Shown: positions 22,101-33,700, counted from the first letter of the stretch. The stretch is 64,000 bases of DNA from Bemisia tabaci (GCF_918797505.1 NC_092801.1:18847731-18911730), one strand, 5' to 3'. Translations and numbers: made by a program. Notes: generated by a model from the sequence alone, not told the origin.

Positions 22101-25100
22101 ATGCAGATGGGATCTGATGACGAAATGGAAGATAGGACGCACGAGAAGCCGACGAAACAAAAGGAAAGAGCGAACAGTAGTGAGTCAGAAGGTGAAGAAG
22201 AAAGTAATGAAGCCAAGGACGCAAGGGACAATACACAGGTTTGTTGGATTTCCTACCTGTTGTTTTTATAATTTTAATGAACCAGTAGACAAGGTACCTA
22301 TGAGAACTTAAGCATTCTGATACATGATGAGCCAAAATTTTTTACTGAAAAAAAGAAAAGATTTTTTTCGAAGTGCTTGGCATCCCTCTTGTTTAATGTG
22401 CAAGTCAGGGACATTTTCTCTTGTTTTCTGGAGGGAAGATAACTGACGAAACATGCAGGTAAATACTTTTTGAAAGATTGGTCGGTATTTTTGGTAATTT
22501 CATCACACAATTACCTGATCTCATCCAGGAAAATGCTGGATTTATTTTAATAGTAGATTTATTTCTAAATTTTATTTTATTGATCTAATTTAAAGCCTGA
22601 TTTGCATTTTTGGTTTTTTCCTTTTTTCCATTTTTTTTTTTATGTCAGGAGGTATTGGTGGCCACAGTCGGAAAGTGAGTATCTCTGATTACAACACTGT
22701 AAGTCTCTACTTACGTCGTGTTTCTGTGAAGGATAACAAACCAATAGCTCCCATTGAAATTTCTGAGAATTTTCTTCACTCATTCTGAAAAAAAATCATA
22801 CCAAATTGTCCGGAAACATTTTCCTTAGTTTTCTTTGAAGAATGTGAAACATAAGCAGAGATTTTTGCAGAGCAATTCCGCTGTCGAAGTATATACACCT
22901 TTTTGCATTTAGCCTTTGATATTCGATGTACATTTGTGGCTATAAGTATAGCACTCCTTGGCGCTCTACGACTCTCAATTGCTACTGTTCTCTTTTACAC
23001 CATAACCCTACCTGTGATAGATAGAATGTGAATATCTCTTTTTTGCTTAATTCAGCATCTCATGAGATTTTTTTTAATCTGTGGTAGGTTCAAGACATGG
23101 AAGAAGATTCGTCCAGTGAAGATGAAGACAGAGAGAAAAGTGAAGACAGGAGAAAATCAGGGCCTCCGATACCCGATGCTCTTCAACCACCGCTTCCTCC
23201 TCAACCCGACAAAGTCATTGTTAAAAAAGGCTATGATCCCAAACAAGGTATTCTGACACTTATTCTCTTTTACACTTATATATAAATGTAACCAAGACAT
23301 GCGAAAAAAGCAGAAGTCTGCAAAACCAATTTTTGCGAACAGATATAAATTAGAATTTTCTTTGAGGCGGTAAAAAAGTGTAAAAGACTAACTATTTTTG
23401 TAGCAGAGATTTCCTTAAATGCTGTAGGGATGTCTTTAAAGAAATTGGACTCCCTTTATTTTTGCAAGTCTCCTTTCAGTAACTGTAATGCCACAGAAGA
23501 ATACAGTTTATGTACAATGTCTTAAGATAGTGCACCAAACCCCCTTCACAGCAAATTTTTTACTCAATATTTTAACATAGTAATAAAATTTACTAATTTA
23601 ATTGGAATAATATTTTTTCAAAAACGCTTGTGTCCTGTCTAACATTTTTCTTGAATCTTTCTATTTTTTACTCAGCAACTCAGCAAGTAGGTTAAACTAA
23701 GCTTATGCAATTTTACAAAGCAATGTTTAACTGAGTATAAATAAGTGTTAGCATCAGGTATGGGGACCCTCTTGTGCTATTTTTCTTCCTAAATTCAAAA
23801 GTTTTTCCTCTTAAGTTACCTACTCAATGTTTCTTTAATGTGTTACTTCCTTTCTTTTCAGCACAAAAAGCAGCAAAAACAGCTCCTGCCGATGAATATC
23901 TCATCTCTCCAATCACTGGTGAAAAGATTCCTGCAAGTCAAGTACAAAAGCATATGCGAATCGGTTTGTTGGATCGCAGCTGGATTGAACAGAGGGACAA
24001 ACACATTCAAGAAAAACGCAATCAAGAGACTGTGTTTGCTCCTGGTAAGGTTTTCAATCCCACAAAAATTTACAGTGTTTTGAATATTAAAGTCACTCTA
24101 ATACTTTCATGTAGTATTTCAACAAATTTCCAGGAATAGTGATTATTCCTGAATATATGGAGAAATAGCATTATTTTAAGCAGGGAAAAAGATAATTAAT
24201 ATGTGAATAATACAAAAGAGACTTTTTACGTATTTTCAATCGGCAAATGTGTGTTTAATAATATCTATTAGTTCGGTTCTTGTCTAACGGTTTTAGATAG
24301 GTGTAAACTACTTAATTTCTACAGTGCATTAATCACACAAGCAACGACGGATAAACCTCACTTGGCCTTCAGAAAACATGGAAATTAACATAGGATAAAG
24401 AGGTATAAAATTCGTCTGAGCTGTTCGACATGTGTGTCAAACTTGCATGCATGTTCTCTTTTCAAGTTGTAGATTACTTTCAACACTGCCCTCATCATTC
24501 CCTATTTTATAAACAATGTAATAACATTAACTTTGAATGTAGCGATCAAAATGACTTTAATGGGACTTACAATTTTAATGCATAGTTTTCCGATTTAGAA
24601 TTTATCGATTATAAATTTTCTAAAATATCTCTCCATCATACCATCCTGTACTACGAATGTTGAAATTTCTGTTCTTTTTTCTAGGCTCTGCAATTGAGGA
24701 CAGTTTGAAAGAATTGGCCGAGCGTCGTACTGATATTTTCGGTGTTGGTGATGAAGAAACTGTCATTGGTAAAAAGATAGGAGAAGAAGATACCAAGAAA
24801 GATGATAAGGTGTGTGAACAGTTATTTTTTAATGAAACCGGAAAAAATCAATGCTTGTTTTTGTATTCTCTTTTATGATGTCTGATTGGTATTGATCCAA
24901 AATGTTTGCCTACTGCAAGCATTTAGATAAGGGAACTGTTCAAAATGCAAAAGTGTTCCTTGATTGTTACTAGGCAAACAATAAAATTTTGTAGATTTCA
25001 AGAGGAACTCTTCTGGAAAATATTTTTGATGTGAAGATAGACACATTTTGTGGTGAAATTAGATGAACATAATTTTTCCATTTGCGATGTTACAAACCTT

Positions 25101-28100
25101 CAATATTTTACAATTTAGAAATGTTGCAATAGTTTAATTTTACGTGCCAAATAGAATCAAGAGTTATTCGTGGTTTGATGTAATTTCTGGGCGAAATTCA
25201 CGATATTTCTTCTTTAAGTGAAAAATATGTTCTAAAAATTTTGAAAAATGCTGTTAATTTGTTAGCTTGCAAAAATTATTAGAGTAGCAGAACTTCAGGA
25301 TTTTTGCATAACCAAGGTACAACTTTTTCTATTTTCATTGGAATGAGTTGGTGACTCTGCCATGTGCAATAAATTCAGTATAAAACTGAAATTCTCATTT
25401 CAGAGGGAAAAAGCTTGACCGAGCACAATATTCCCCCTTAGAGAAATGTCGTTCGAATATTTTTTTTTTACTCAATTTATCACACATGGAAAAATCACCA
25501 ACTCTATCTTATCAACTCATGCATCAAACCCCAATCTGTTTATGGTACTTTCATTGATTCGCAAAAAATGAGCAATTTTGCAAGTCTATAACTCGCATTT
25601 TACCTCAATTTAAAGCAAAAGTTTTCTTTTCTTTCAGGTCACCTGGGATGGCCACACTTCCAGTGTCGAAGCAGCAACAAGAGCGGCCCGTGCTAACATC
25701 ACAATTGAGGAGCAAATCCACCAAATCCACAAAGTGAAAGGTCTCCTGCCGGACGAAGAGAAAGAAAAGATCGGTCCAAAACCAGCGTTCCCTGGCGGAC
25801 GTCATCAACCCCAGCACCCCCAGTCTGCCCCTATGCCACCTCCACCCGCAACCACAGCACCTGCACCTCCCCCTCCGGCACCGGCCCCAGTCAAACACAA
25901 TCCTCCGCCTCCCCAGATGCCAGTCCTAGCGCCTCCTCCTCCACTTCCAACGCTCACCCCAATGCCTCCCAATATGTCTGGCATGATGATGATGCCACAG
26001 CAACTACAGCCACCTCCAATGATGGGTAAGGATACATTCAATTGACCATTAGACAAAGTATGGATTTAAGCACTATGATAAATATTTTCTTATTTTTCTC
26101 CAATTCTTTAGAAGCCAAATTAACTGTTTGCATGTGCATCATAAACTACCGCTACTCCACAGTCGCGATTTTGAACAAATCAGTGGGGTGCGTCAGCTTT
26201 TGTACGTGCCCTGATGGACCATCCCCCTGCGCAATTTTTAGTCGCATTAGGTAGAACACTGCATTAAATCTAGACTCAAATTATCTGTCTCTGTGAATAG
26301 CAGGGACTTCAAAAATTTAACAAGCTATATTCTTGACAGAATTTTAAATTGAGTTGCTGATTCAGTTTCTTGAAATCATTTCAGTTCCAGCTGTTCCGCG
26401 ACCTCCACACTTCCAAGTTGTTACCCCGGGCCCACCAATGCCACCAGCTTTTATTCCAGCACCACCCATTGTTCAACAACCGCAGCAGGTAAATAAGTTT
26501 TTGTTTAATCTCGCAGAATAATATGGGTCATGCGACCTTGAAAATTGTTTACAAAGCACTTGATTTTAAAAATAATTTTCAAGGTTTCAAAGTTTTTGAT
26601 TTTAAAAAAATGTTAAGAAAAAAATTTGAATTTTACTCTTCACCAATAATACCAATGAATTCTTGCGGTTAAGAAATAACGCAACAGTGGATGTTAAATA
26701 CATTGATTGTTTGGAAATAAATCTTATCTGCAAAGAGAACTGTGATTCCTACTTCATAGTGAAAATTTCAGCGGGTGGGTCAGGTCAACTTTTTTGACTA
26801 GATTGGCTGGGTTGCAACCCCAGTGACAAAAACGCTCTTCTGTAGTCAAGAACTAAATTCAGATTCTTGATGAATTTTGGTCAATGGTTGAATCCACCCA
26901 TTTCTTGACACACCTCTGAAGGGGATCGGAGAATTTTGAATGTGATCATCATCGGTACCAACATGAAAACCAAATGTTGTAAGTGCACTAACGGCTGAAG
27001 GGAATTTTTTTTTGTCGTTACGGTGGTTGGCAGAAAAAGAAAAACTTAGCCAAATTCATTCGCGGGAATTTGCTGCCTAAAGCGAACTAAATAGTGCTAA
27101 CTGAGGCTCACTATATAGGGAAAAAATTGCAAAAGTATGGGTTTTTTTAATCTTGAGGAAGCATGAACCATAGATAATCAGATCGCTGAAAAATTGTATG
27201 CAAGATCTGTGTCTTTTGCTGCTTTTGAAAGTCAGGCATGTACAAACATAATTTTAGCAGGAGCATCAAGTAAAATCAAAGTGGGATGATTTGATTTATA
27301 CTATAATTTTGGTTATGATCAAGCGTTTGTCATATCATAGCATTTTGAGAAAAGTCGAGAATACTTGTTTTTTTTTTGCCAAATCAATTGTTATAACTGA
27401 GTAGTTTTGAAAAATACTTCACCGAACCACCCTCTGTTTTTGGTTGTAGATCTATTGATCATAGCAATAGATTCTTGTTTCTCTGCAGCTTGTAGAAGTT
27501 GTATTTTAGGTTAGTTCAATTGAGGATTTTGTCATCACTAATTTATACTTAATGTGACTTGCTTTGTTTTATCATAGGCACCTACCAAACATGCTGCCGA
27601 GCCTAACCCTGAAGATGAACCACCCAGCAAGAAAGTTCGAACAGAAGAATCCCTTATTCCTGAACATCAATTCATGGCAAATCATCCTGTAAGTACCTTT
27701 TATAAAGTTTGTCCCTAGTACGATGATTTCGCTCCGTTATTTTTAAGTTTAAAATAAAATCTAACTGGACTAAAATACTAGCACGTGACAGTGGTGTTGG
27801 CAGTTAATGGAGAGACAACCTATGGTTTCAACTACCTCACATCCAGAGCAACATGGCAGCAGTACGATTCAAATTGCATACAAACAATTTCTTTTAAAAA
27901 AACGATAAAAATTTGCTCTTTAAATAAGGGTAATATTGGGAGCACGGTCGAAAAAATATCTTTTGGTTACAATTGAATCGAAGTATGCGAAAACGTCCGA
28001 TGTCCAAAAAATCAACTCTTGGTAAACCGCAAAAAACTGTGGAGGCCTTTAGAATCGGCGTTTTGAAGAAAATCAAGGCATGTGTTTCTTAGTAAAGGGT

Positions 28101-31100
28101 TGTAGAAAAGGCACACAACTGTGTCCCATTCCAACTCCCATTCAGTGCTGAGTAATTGTAAAAAAAGGGCTTTGGACATCGGACGTTTTCGCATACTTTG
28201 CAAAAATCTGCCCAAAAACCATTATTTTTGACCCCTCCAAAAACCTTTAAACTAGAGTAAAACATAATGTCAGACCTCCAGTAACACAAAAAAAAATATT
28301 TCTCTTTTCTTCGAGGCTTCAGTGAAAGTTACGTGACGGCGGAAGAAGAAAAATAATGGACATCGGACGTTTTCGCATACTTTGAGATTGCCCCTCAAGA
28401 TATGTGTTCAGGATTGCCTAGAGTGCATGAAATCGATTAGAATTATATAAAGTAGGGTGAAATTATTCATCTTCAGAGGGTCCTGAACGAGAATCCAAAT
28501 TTGCCCCCTCGAAAAATCATGGGAACCCCCCCGAAAACCCCCAACATCAAAAAAACAGTCAGAAATTGGTTATTTTCTCTCGTTGTTCTGCTACTAGCGC
28601 ACGTTTTGAGAGCAGAAATTTTTTTCTCATATAATTTCTCATCTATAGGGAGTTCTTAACGAGAATCCAAATTTGCCCCCTCGACCAATCATGGGGACCC
28701 CCCCGAAAACCCCTCCATAATCGAAACAATTGTCAAAAATCGGTTATTTTCTCTCGTTTTTCGGCTAACATCGCATGTTTTGGGAGTAGAACTTTTTTTC
28801 TCAATTGATTTCTCATCTATAGGGGGACCTTAACGAGAATCCAAAATTGCCCCCTCGAACAATCATGGGGACCCCTCCAAGCCCCCCCCCCCCCCCCCCC
28901 CGATAAAAAAGGTCAAAAATAGGTTATTCTCTCGTTTTACGGCTATTATCGCCAAAGCCGTTGATTTTAAGACAGAGTTTGTGGATCTCACATGAAAGCA
29001 GATAAAAATTCGGTCTTATTTAACCAGGTTTGAAATTTTTCTGATGAAAATTGCGGTCACTACAGGGTTCTCATAGATAGCCCAAAATTTTCAAAATTTC
29101 GTTTTTTAATGGTTTTTTGCTTGTAACTGTTGTTCAGCTATTCTTTAAAGTAAGTAGATCCTTTCAAATGAAAGTAGATTCAAAATGCTACAAATTCGTG
29201 TATCAAGCTTGTCCTTAGAGCGTAACGAGACGGCACCCCAGCGTTGCAAAAGTTACCGTCTCAAAATGGATTTTCCGGGGCGGTGCAGTCCGAGCAACCA
29301 CTCCACTCTTTTGCTCTACTCTAGGATTGCCTAGAATGCATAAAATCAAGTGTAATTATATAAAGTAGGGTGAATCGATGTTAAACAAAATAAAGTGTGA
29401 ACTTTTTAATAGGAAAACTCATGCTAAGGAGAAAGAACAAGACAAATACTGGAGTAATACATTTACCGGTCGGAAACTTTAGCATTAATCATGACTTTCC
29501 ATCTATAAAAAATTTACCGTCAGTAAAATGGTTTTGAAATGCGTCTTAAACAAGTTAAAAATTGAAAAAAGATTGGGAAAGTTTCGAATACTTATACAGG
29601 TTGTTAAACAAAAATCATGGGCTATCATGTACCGTTTTCGCAGAATTTAAAGTCATCGGCTCGAAGAAAATATTCAAAGAAAGTCGTAATGTAGTCAGTT
29701 TAATAAAAATAGAGATAAATCAAATCGGTAGAAAAGTTCTTATAAGGCATACTCTAAGCTTTAAAAGTAGCTCAAGTTTTTGAAAATTGGTCGAGGGGTT
29801 CGCGAGGAAACCTAATTTTACTGCGACAACTTCGGAGTCTGGATGCGCGGAGAGTCGATTATTTCCGACTTGGGTTTTCGCCGCTAAGCATCATATCAAA
29901 AAGAAATTTGAAGGTTTTTATTGAGTAGACCTTACCTTACTTTTTGACGAAGTCCCTGCCTCTGTTTTGACATTTTTGGTATCAATATTGCAGCTTCTTG
30001 ATGCCTTCCGCGTAGAAGCTGGCTCTTGTCTTGGCACCGAAACCAGTCATTGACAAGCCCTCTACACTTCCGAATCAGTTGCTTTGCATAAGAAAATTTC
30101 CCTCCATCTTCCGTACTCTTACGATTCAGCCTCATGTGACTTTCGTCTGTTCACTGAGCTGAAAAACTTCCTCGGTGGAAAGCGGAATCCGAATGATTCG
30201 GAAGTACAGAGACGGATTCCGGTGCCAAGACAAGAGCCAGCCTCTACGCGGAAGGCATCAAGAAGCTGCAATATTGATACCAGAAATGTCAAAACAGAGG
30301 CAGGGACTTCGTCAAAAAGTAAGGTAAGGTCTACTCAATAAAAACCTTCAAATTTCTTTTTGATATGATGCTTAGCGGCGAAAACCCAAGTCGGAAATAA
30401 TCGACTCTCCGCGCATCCAGACTCCGAAGGTGGGCGCGCGGCGACAGGAAGTTGTCGCAGTAAAATTAAGTTTCCTCGCGAACCCCTCGACCAATTTTCA
30501 AAAACTTGAGCTTCTTTTAAAGCTTAGAGTATGCCTTATAAGAACTTTTTTACCGATTTGATTTATCTCTTTCCGTTTGGAAGATAAGAGGTAGGGAACC
30601 TCATTGGATGACCCTCGTAAATGGACATCGGACGTTTTCGCATACTTTTGAGGTTCGACCCCCTAAATGGGGGCGAAAAAACAAAAAACAGGTCAAATCC
30701 GTCTACACATAGATGCGCCTACCCTCGAAGATGACGTTAAGCCAAAAAACTCAAAATCCAAAAAAATGGACATCGGACGTTTTCGCATACCTCGATTCAA
30801 TTGCGCTGCGGAAGGTAATGAACAAATGCTGGTGAGAAGATACACGGAGCTAAATTCTTCCTGAAATCTCTTGTAATTTGTTACCATCATATTTATTTTT
30901 TTTGTTTTAAACGAGGTTGGATGTTCGTTGGCTTTTTCAGCTGAAATTTTTATCAAATGATAATGAATTCGAAGAAAATGAGTAACAGCTTTGTTACCTG
31001 TAGTATGTACCCTTCAGACAACAGTGTCAACTATGAAACATTTCGTTTATCCTAATTAAAATTTTAACCACTGATATGGGTAGTATGACTGAGCTAGTTA

Positions 31101-32757
31101 TCCTTGCCATCAGACCAGCTGTTTCGATTTGTTCTTCCGGGACCATCAGTCAAAAGATCCATGATCGGTCTTTGACCTGTGCAGCAGAAACAAATACATT
31201 TTATTACCCTTATATTTTCAGGGTTGCCAAATGCCACAATAAAAAAAATTGGAAAATGTCAGTAGGTAAAAATGATGAAAATGTCGGGGAAAAATTGTTG
31301 GCTTACCTATATTCGCTTTGTTGAATGTGTTTGACGTTTAGAAGAAGAAATGTTGAGAGTTTGGGTTTGGAAGTGATGATTTTTAATCGTCTCACATAGT
31401 ATCGAATGCCAGGGAACTTTACCAAAATTTGTCAAGAAAGTTAAGGAACGTTACCTTGTTCTCGTTGTCTTTGTTCTGTTTGTTTCTCAATACCATTGCA
31501 AATTTAGTTCATGTAAATAGACACAAAGCATATAGTTCTTGTAGCATTGACAATATTTGTAAGTTAAATTTGCGAAAAAAATCAGGAAAATTTCAAAGAA
31601 TTTTCATATCTTAATTTAAGGTAACCCTGTTTTTACCCCAATATTTTTTATTTCTCCATGTCGACGTCATCAGCACTTTGATGCTGGAAGCATGTATGAG
31701 AAACTATGGGATGGTGAACATGTTAATAGTGGTTCTGATCGTTGCCCCCTCAATACTAACTGGTTGTGATATTTTATCCTCTTCTTTTTCAGTCGCCGGT
31801 CAATTTCTCAGTTTCCGTTCCAACCATGAACGACAAACCAGAATGGAAACTCAACGGACAAACAATACAAATGAGTCTGCCCCTCCAAGATTCAGTCGCA
31901 GTCATCAAGGCAAAACTCCACGATGCTACTGGCATGCCACCCGGAAAGCAAAAGATTCACATGGATGTAAGTTTTGTTTATTTGTTCCTCATCCCTCAAG
32001 TCTGTCTTTCTATTTTCTCATGAATTCTAAGATACACTAAAAAAATACTTTGAATATTACTCTAATTCAAACGTATCTCACATTGCAACAATGTAAGTCT
32101 CCGCTCATGTTTAAATTTTGTAGAGGGAAACCAACCAACATTTCAACAGTTCTGTCAAAATTTGTTGTGAATTTTCTTCATTCATTCTCAAAAAAATCAC
32201 CTAAAAATGCAAGGAAACATTCTGATTTACTTTCCTCAAAAAAAAAGAAAAAGAAAAAAGAAACATAATTGAAGATTAAATGTTGCAATTGAGGTATGCA
32301 TTTTGCGTATTTAGGCATCAATATGTCTGTTAATGAAGAAAGTAACTACAACTCAAGCATTTTTGGATGTATTTATGTTGATAGGAACTTGGTAAAAATG
32401 AACTCAACTAAGAAGAACTGTGTGCCGCGTATTTGCATGCTTCTTATTTCATTTTGATTTAATTCATTTTTTACAACACCTTTTCGCATGAAGCTATCGC
32501 TAATTGTTCATTCATAGCAGAGCACTAGCATTTTGTTCCATCAGAAAAGAGCTGGAAGTGCTCAGAAGGTACCGTTTCCTCTCATAACTTGATTTGTAGA
32601 ATGTGTGCAGCAAAGCTGGATTTTACTCAACTAATGGTAAATTTTCATGTTTCAGGGGCTCTTCTTCAAGGATTCGAATTCATTAGCGTACTACAATGTG
32701 ACTCCTGGAACAGTTCTTCAACTGCAACTGAAAGAGCGTGGTGGACGTAAACGATAA
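16001..32757 (+). CDS. SF3A1: Splicing factor 3A subunit 1 (SF3a120), 14 coding exons, 841 codons
   Basis: SF3A1 is the largest subunit of SF3a, part of the 17S U2 snRNP. It helps U2 engage the branch point during nuclear pre-mRNA splicing. The exons listed separately join in frame with consensus splice sites. Residues 1-40 are rich in proline and glutamine. SURP module 1 covers about 50-95 (IVDKTAGFVASYGPEFE). SURP module 2 covers about 170-215 (TAQFVARNGRQFL), followed by the conserved AYAQIDWHDFVVVETVDY block near 275-292. An acidic stretch (EEEEEEDEEEN) follows, then DEYLISPITGEKIPAS and GIGKKIGEE-type motifs, a proline-rich region (about 560-735), and a ubiquitin-like domain (about 752-841) ending ERGGRKR. 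In the human protein that tail binds U1 snRNA stem-loop 4. The human protein is 793 residues, so the length fits. The start at 16001 has a strong ACCATGG context; an upstream in-frame GTG is not needed. Confidence 0.97.
16152..16160 (+). promoter_or_regulatory. U12-type 5' splice site of SF3A1 intron 1
   Basis: GTATCCTTT directly after the exon matches the minor-spliceosome donor consensus RTATCCTTT at every position and is a poor U2-type donor. The reading frame requires splicing exactly here. Confidence 0.85.
16521..16690. mobile_element. Small palindromic MITE in SF3A1 intron 1
   Basis: ACCCAAAAATCGGTAAAATT near 16533 is inverted as AATTTTGCCGATTTTTGGGT ending at about 16677. The inner AGAGAAATGAAAGCAG is inverted likewise. 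Total about 145-170 bp. Confidence 0.8.
17159..17169 (+). promoter_or_regulatory. U12-type branch point of SF3A1 intron 1
   Basis: TTTCCTTAGTT, closely matching the U12 branch consensus TTCCTTRAY, lies about 16 bases before the exon 2 start. That short spacing is typical of U12-type introns. Confidence 0.8.
17182..17346 (+). CDS. SF3A1: SF3A1 coding exon 2 (SURP module 1)
   Basis: Acceptor TTTTTCCAG, donor GTTTGT. Encodes the first SURP module and HKVKEFREAQ. The alternative donor GTAAGA four bases downstream would break the frame of exon 3. Confidence 0.93.
17482..17713. mobile_element. MITE in SF3A1 intron 2
   Basis: The ends TTCGCCTCATATGACGAGTA and CAAATGAGGCGAA are inverted repeats. 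Inner arms CTGGGACATATCTCAG and CTGAGATATGTCACA also pair. 232 bp, non-coding. The rest of intron 2 (17714-18424) shows nothing else. Confidence 0.85.
18425..18614 (+). CDS. SF3A1: SF3A1 coding exon 3
   Basis: Acceptor TTCTTACAG, donor GTAAGT. Encodes an A/Q-rich linker, then the conserved FIPKDPPPEFEFIADPPSIS. Confidence 0.95.
18668..19095. mobile_element. Palindromic MITE of about 428 bp in SF3A1 intron 3
   Basis: The outer ends AATGGGTCAGTTGCGCTGGT and ACCAGTGCAACTGACCCATT are inverted. Inner arms also pair, including CAAGGTGGAAGAAACCACGG against the left half. The right half has a relative at about 55540-55735. Confidence 0.85.
19552..19711 (+). CDS. SF3A1: SF3A1 coding exon 4 (SURP module 2)
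   Basis: Acceptor ATTTTCAG, donor GTATTT. Encodes the second SURP module, which in the family binds SF3A3 (SF3a60). Confidence 0.95.
20597..20750 (+). CDS. SF3A1: SF3A1 coding exon 5
   Basis: Acceptor TTATTACAG, donor GTATGG. Encodes ILVPPKD and a charged, probably helical segment ending KAEQQIEKER. This helical stretch is less conserved than the SURP modules. Confidence 0.95.
21880..22238 (+). CDS. SF3A1: SF3A1 coding exon 6 (IDWHDFVVVETV block and acidic tract)
   Basis: Acceptor TTATCACAG, donor GTTTGT. Encodes the highly conserved AYAQIDWHDFVVVETVDY and then an acidic low-complexity stretch. Intron 5 before it (20751-21879) holds nothing that I recognise. Confidence 0.96.
23088..23247 (+). 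CDS. SF3A1: SF3A1 coding exon 7
   Basis: Acceptor CTGTGGTAG, donor GTATTC. Encodes acidic/serine text, then PPLPPQPDKVIVKKGYDPKQ, matching the family's VIVRKDYDPK motif. Confidence 0.94.
23862..24044 (+). CDS. SF3A1: SF3A1 coding exon 8
   Basis: Acceptor TTCTTTTCAG, donor GTAAGG. Encodes DEYLISPITGEKIPAS and HMRIGLLDRSWIEQRDKH, both strongly conserved in SF3A1. Confidence 0.97.
24685..24809 (+). CDS. SF3A1: SF3A1 coding exon 9
   Basis: Acceptor TTTTTTCTAG, donor GTGTGT. Encodes SLKELAERRTDIFGVGDEET and IGKKIGEE. Intron 9 (24810-25637) is AT-rich with no recognised element. Confidence 0.97.
25638..26025 (+). CDS. SF3A1: SF3A1 coding exon 10 (proline-rich)
   Basis: Acceptor TTCTTTCAG, donor GTAAGG. 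Encodes VTWDGHTSSVEAATRAARAN, then KEKIGPKPAFPGGRH and a long proline-rich stretch. The proline-rich part is the most variable region of the family. Confidence 0.95.
26385..26488 (+). CDS. SF3A1: SF3A1 coding exon 11 (proline-rich)
   Basis: Acceptor ATCATTTCAG, donor GTAAAT. Continues the proline-rich region (VPAVPRPPHFQVV). The joining codon is GTT. Confidence 0.92.
27578..27688 (+). CDS. SF3A1: SF3A1 coding exon 12
   Basis: Acceptor TTATCATAG, donor GTAAGT. Encodes PNPEDEPPSKKVRTEESLIP, matching the family's nuclear-localisation-like SKKLKTEDSLMPE segment. Intron 12 after it is 4.1 kb and contains the transposon complex. Confidence 0.95.
28475..28960. repeat. 172-174 bp tandem triplication with poly-C run
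   Basis: GAATCCAAATTTGCCCCCTC-type text recurs at 28491, 28663 and 28837, each followed by CATGGG-ACCCC and TTATTTTCTCTCG. The third unit contains an uninterrupted run of about 22 C near 28881-28902. Confidence 0.88.
29711..30570. mobile_element. Mariner-derived inverted duplication (long hairpin) in SF3A1 intron 12
   Basis: The left arm (29711-30042) is the inverted copy of the right arm (30217-30570), nearly identical apart from one 22-base insertion in the right arm. The spacer plus right arm encodes, with frameshifts, a mariner transposase C-terminus: LPYSYDSASCDFRLF, LKNFLGGKR, then SLYAEGIKKL and QNRGRDFVKK before a stop. The left arm repeats the C-terminal end backwards. The element thus has two copies of the same transposon end facing outward, and cannot encode a working enzyme. 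Confidence 0.88.
31793..31966 (+). CDS. SF3A1: SF3A1 coding exon 13 (ubiquitin-like domain, part 1)
   Basis: Acceptor CTTTTTCAG, donor GTAAGT. Encodes PEWKLNGQTIQMSLPL and HDATGMPPGKQKIHMD of the ubiquitin-like fold. Confidence 0.96.
32656..32757 (+). CDS. SF3A1: SF3A1 coding exon 14 (ubiquitin-like domain, part 2, stop)
   Basis: Acceptor ATGTTTCAG. Encodes GLFFKDSNSLAYYN and the C-terminal LKERGGRKR, with TAA at 32755-32757. Confidence 0.97.
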   Translation, partial: GLFFKDSNSLAYYNVTPGTVLQLQLKERGGRKR

Positions 32758-33700
32758 TTTTATGTCCTTAGTCTTAAAACGATTACAAATCCTCTCTCAT
32801 TTCATCTTTGTAAGTCTGTAATTTTAACTTTATGTGATAAAACGTATAGGGAGCATGTACACTGTAATAAGACAACGTTACCTAAAAGGGTCAATCTGGG
32901 TAAAAGAGAGAATCATTTTGAGGAATTTGTTTTTATCTTGGATACATTTATAAGTGTAATTTTTGATATGGCACTGGAAAACGGAATTATCGCAGGCCAA
33001 AGTGAGGAACCACGCATCTGTATTGCTACATTTCAGAATTTCTGCTCTTGTTGTATTTTTTTCAAAGTCAACTTCGTTTGCTTTCTAAATTGGGTTTGAC
33101 ATTTTGAACAACAAAACATAACTGTTTCAAATTATGTCTTTTTAATCATTTGGCATATCTTCTGTTGTCAGGTAATTTTACCTAAATGTGTGAGGGAAAC
33201 TCATTTTCTAAATTCTGTGACAACCCTGATTTTTGAAGAGAAGCAAGCCACCTTTATAGCTTAAAATTTTTTCAGAATATTCTGCTAACAGAGAAGAAAG
33301 ATCAAGGATGTTTTCAAAAATTTTTGTCAACTAGTTTTCCGTAGAAAAAATGAATTACGATACGAAGTATGTTGCATCGCAAACGGAAATACATGATTTT
33401 GCACTTTGGCCAGCCATGTGTGATATCCAGTTTTATAATATCTAGCAAAAAGTTGAGTTGCTTTCCATTTGCACTCAAGTACTCCCACTACTTTGTAGAT
33501 AAGTCACTACTGATTTCAAATTTGAATAATAAGCTTTTAAACCATCTGAAACATGTTCACAATCATTTTGTAATTTCATAAGCTAGTTGACTTTAAACCT
33601 CTGTCTCTTCTGTCATTCGTGTAAGTTGAAAAGATAACTTGTAAATAAAATTTTATCAACTAGTCTTTATTTTGAGGTAATGTAAATTTTTGTAAATAAT
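32758..33700 (+). other. SF3A1: SF3A1 3' UTR (inferred)
   Basis: AT-rich non-coding sequence after the stop codon. A polyadenylation signal AATAAA at 33644-33649 is the best candidate; another AATAAA-like motif lies near 33708. The exact end is inferred. Confidence 0.55.
33644..33649 (+). terminator. SF3A1: Candidate polyadenylation signal of SF3A1
   Basis: AATAAA about 890 bases after the stop codon, followed by T/GT-rich text. Confidence 0.55.

Larger units (their letters stand above)
27970..30803. mobile_element. Composite element in SF3A1 intron 12 with palindromic ends and repeated 24-bp motif
   Basis: The left end CAATTGAATCG (27970) plus a motif ending GATGTCCA (27983-28006) is the inverted form of the right end (30767-30803), so the whole 2.8 kb is bracketed by inverted repeats of about 35 bases. 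The motif, TGGACATCGGACGTTTTCGC plus ATAC, also occurs at 28173, 28357 and 30622. Inside lie a 172-174 bp triplicated segment, a duplicated 60-bp segment (28412 and 29322) and the mariner-derived hairpin. No intact protein gene is seen. The superfamily is unknown. Confidence 0.65.

Noticed and set aside
31076..31614. Short open frames in SF3A1 intron 12 (82 and 61 codons)
   Set aside because: No conserved domain or splice sites, and exons 12 and 13 join in frame without them.
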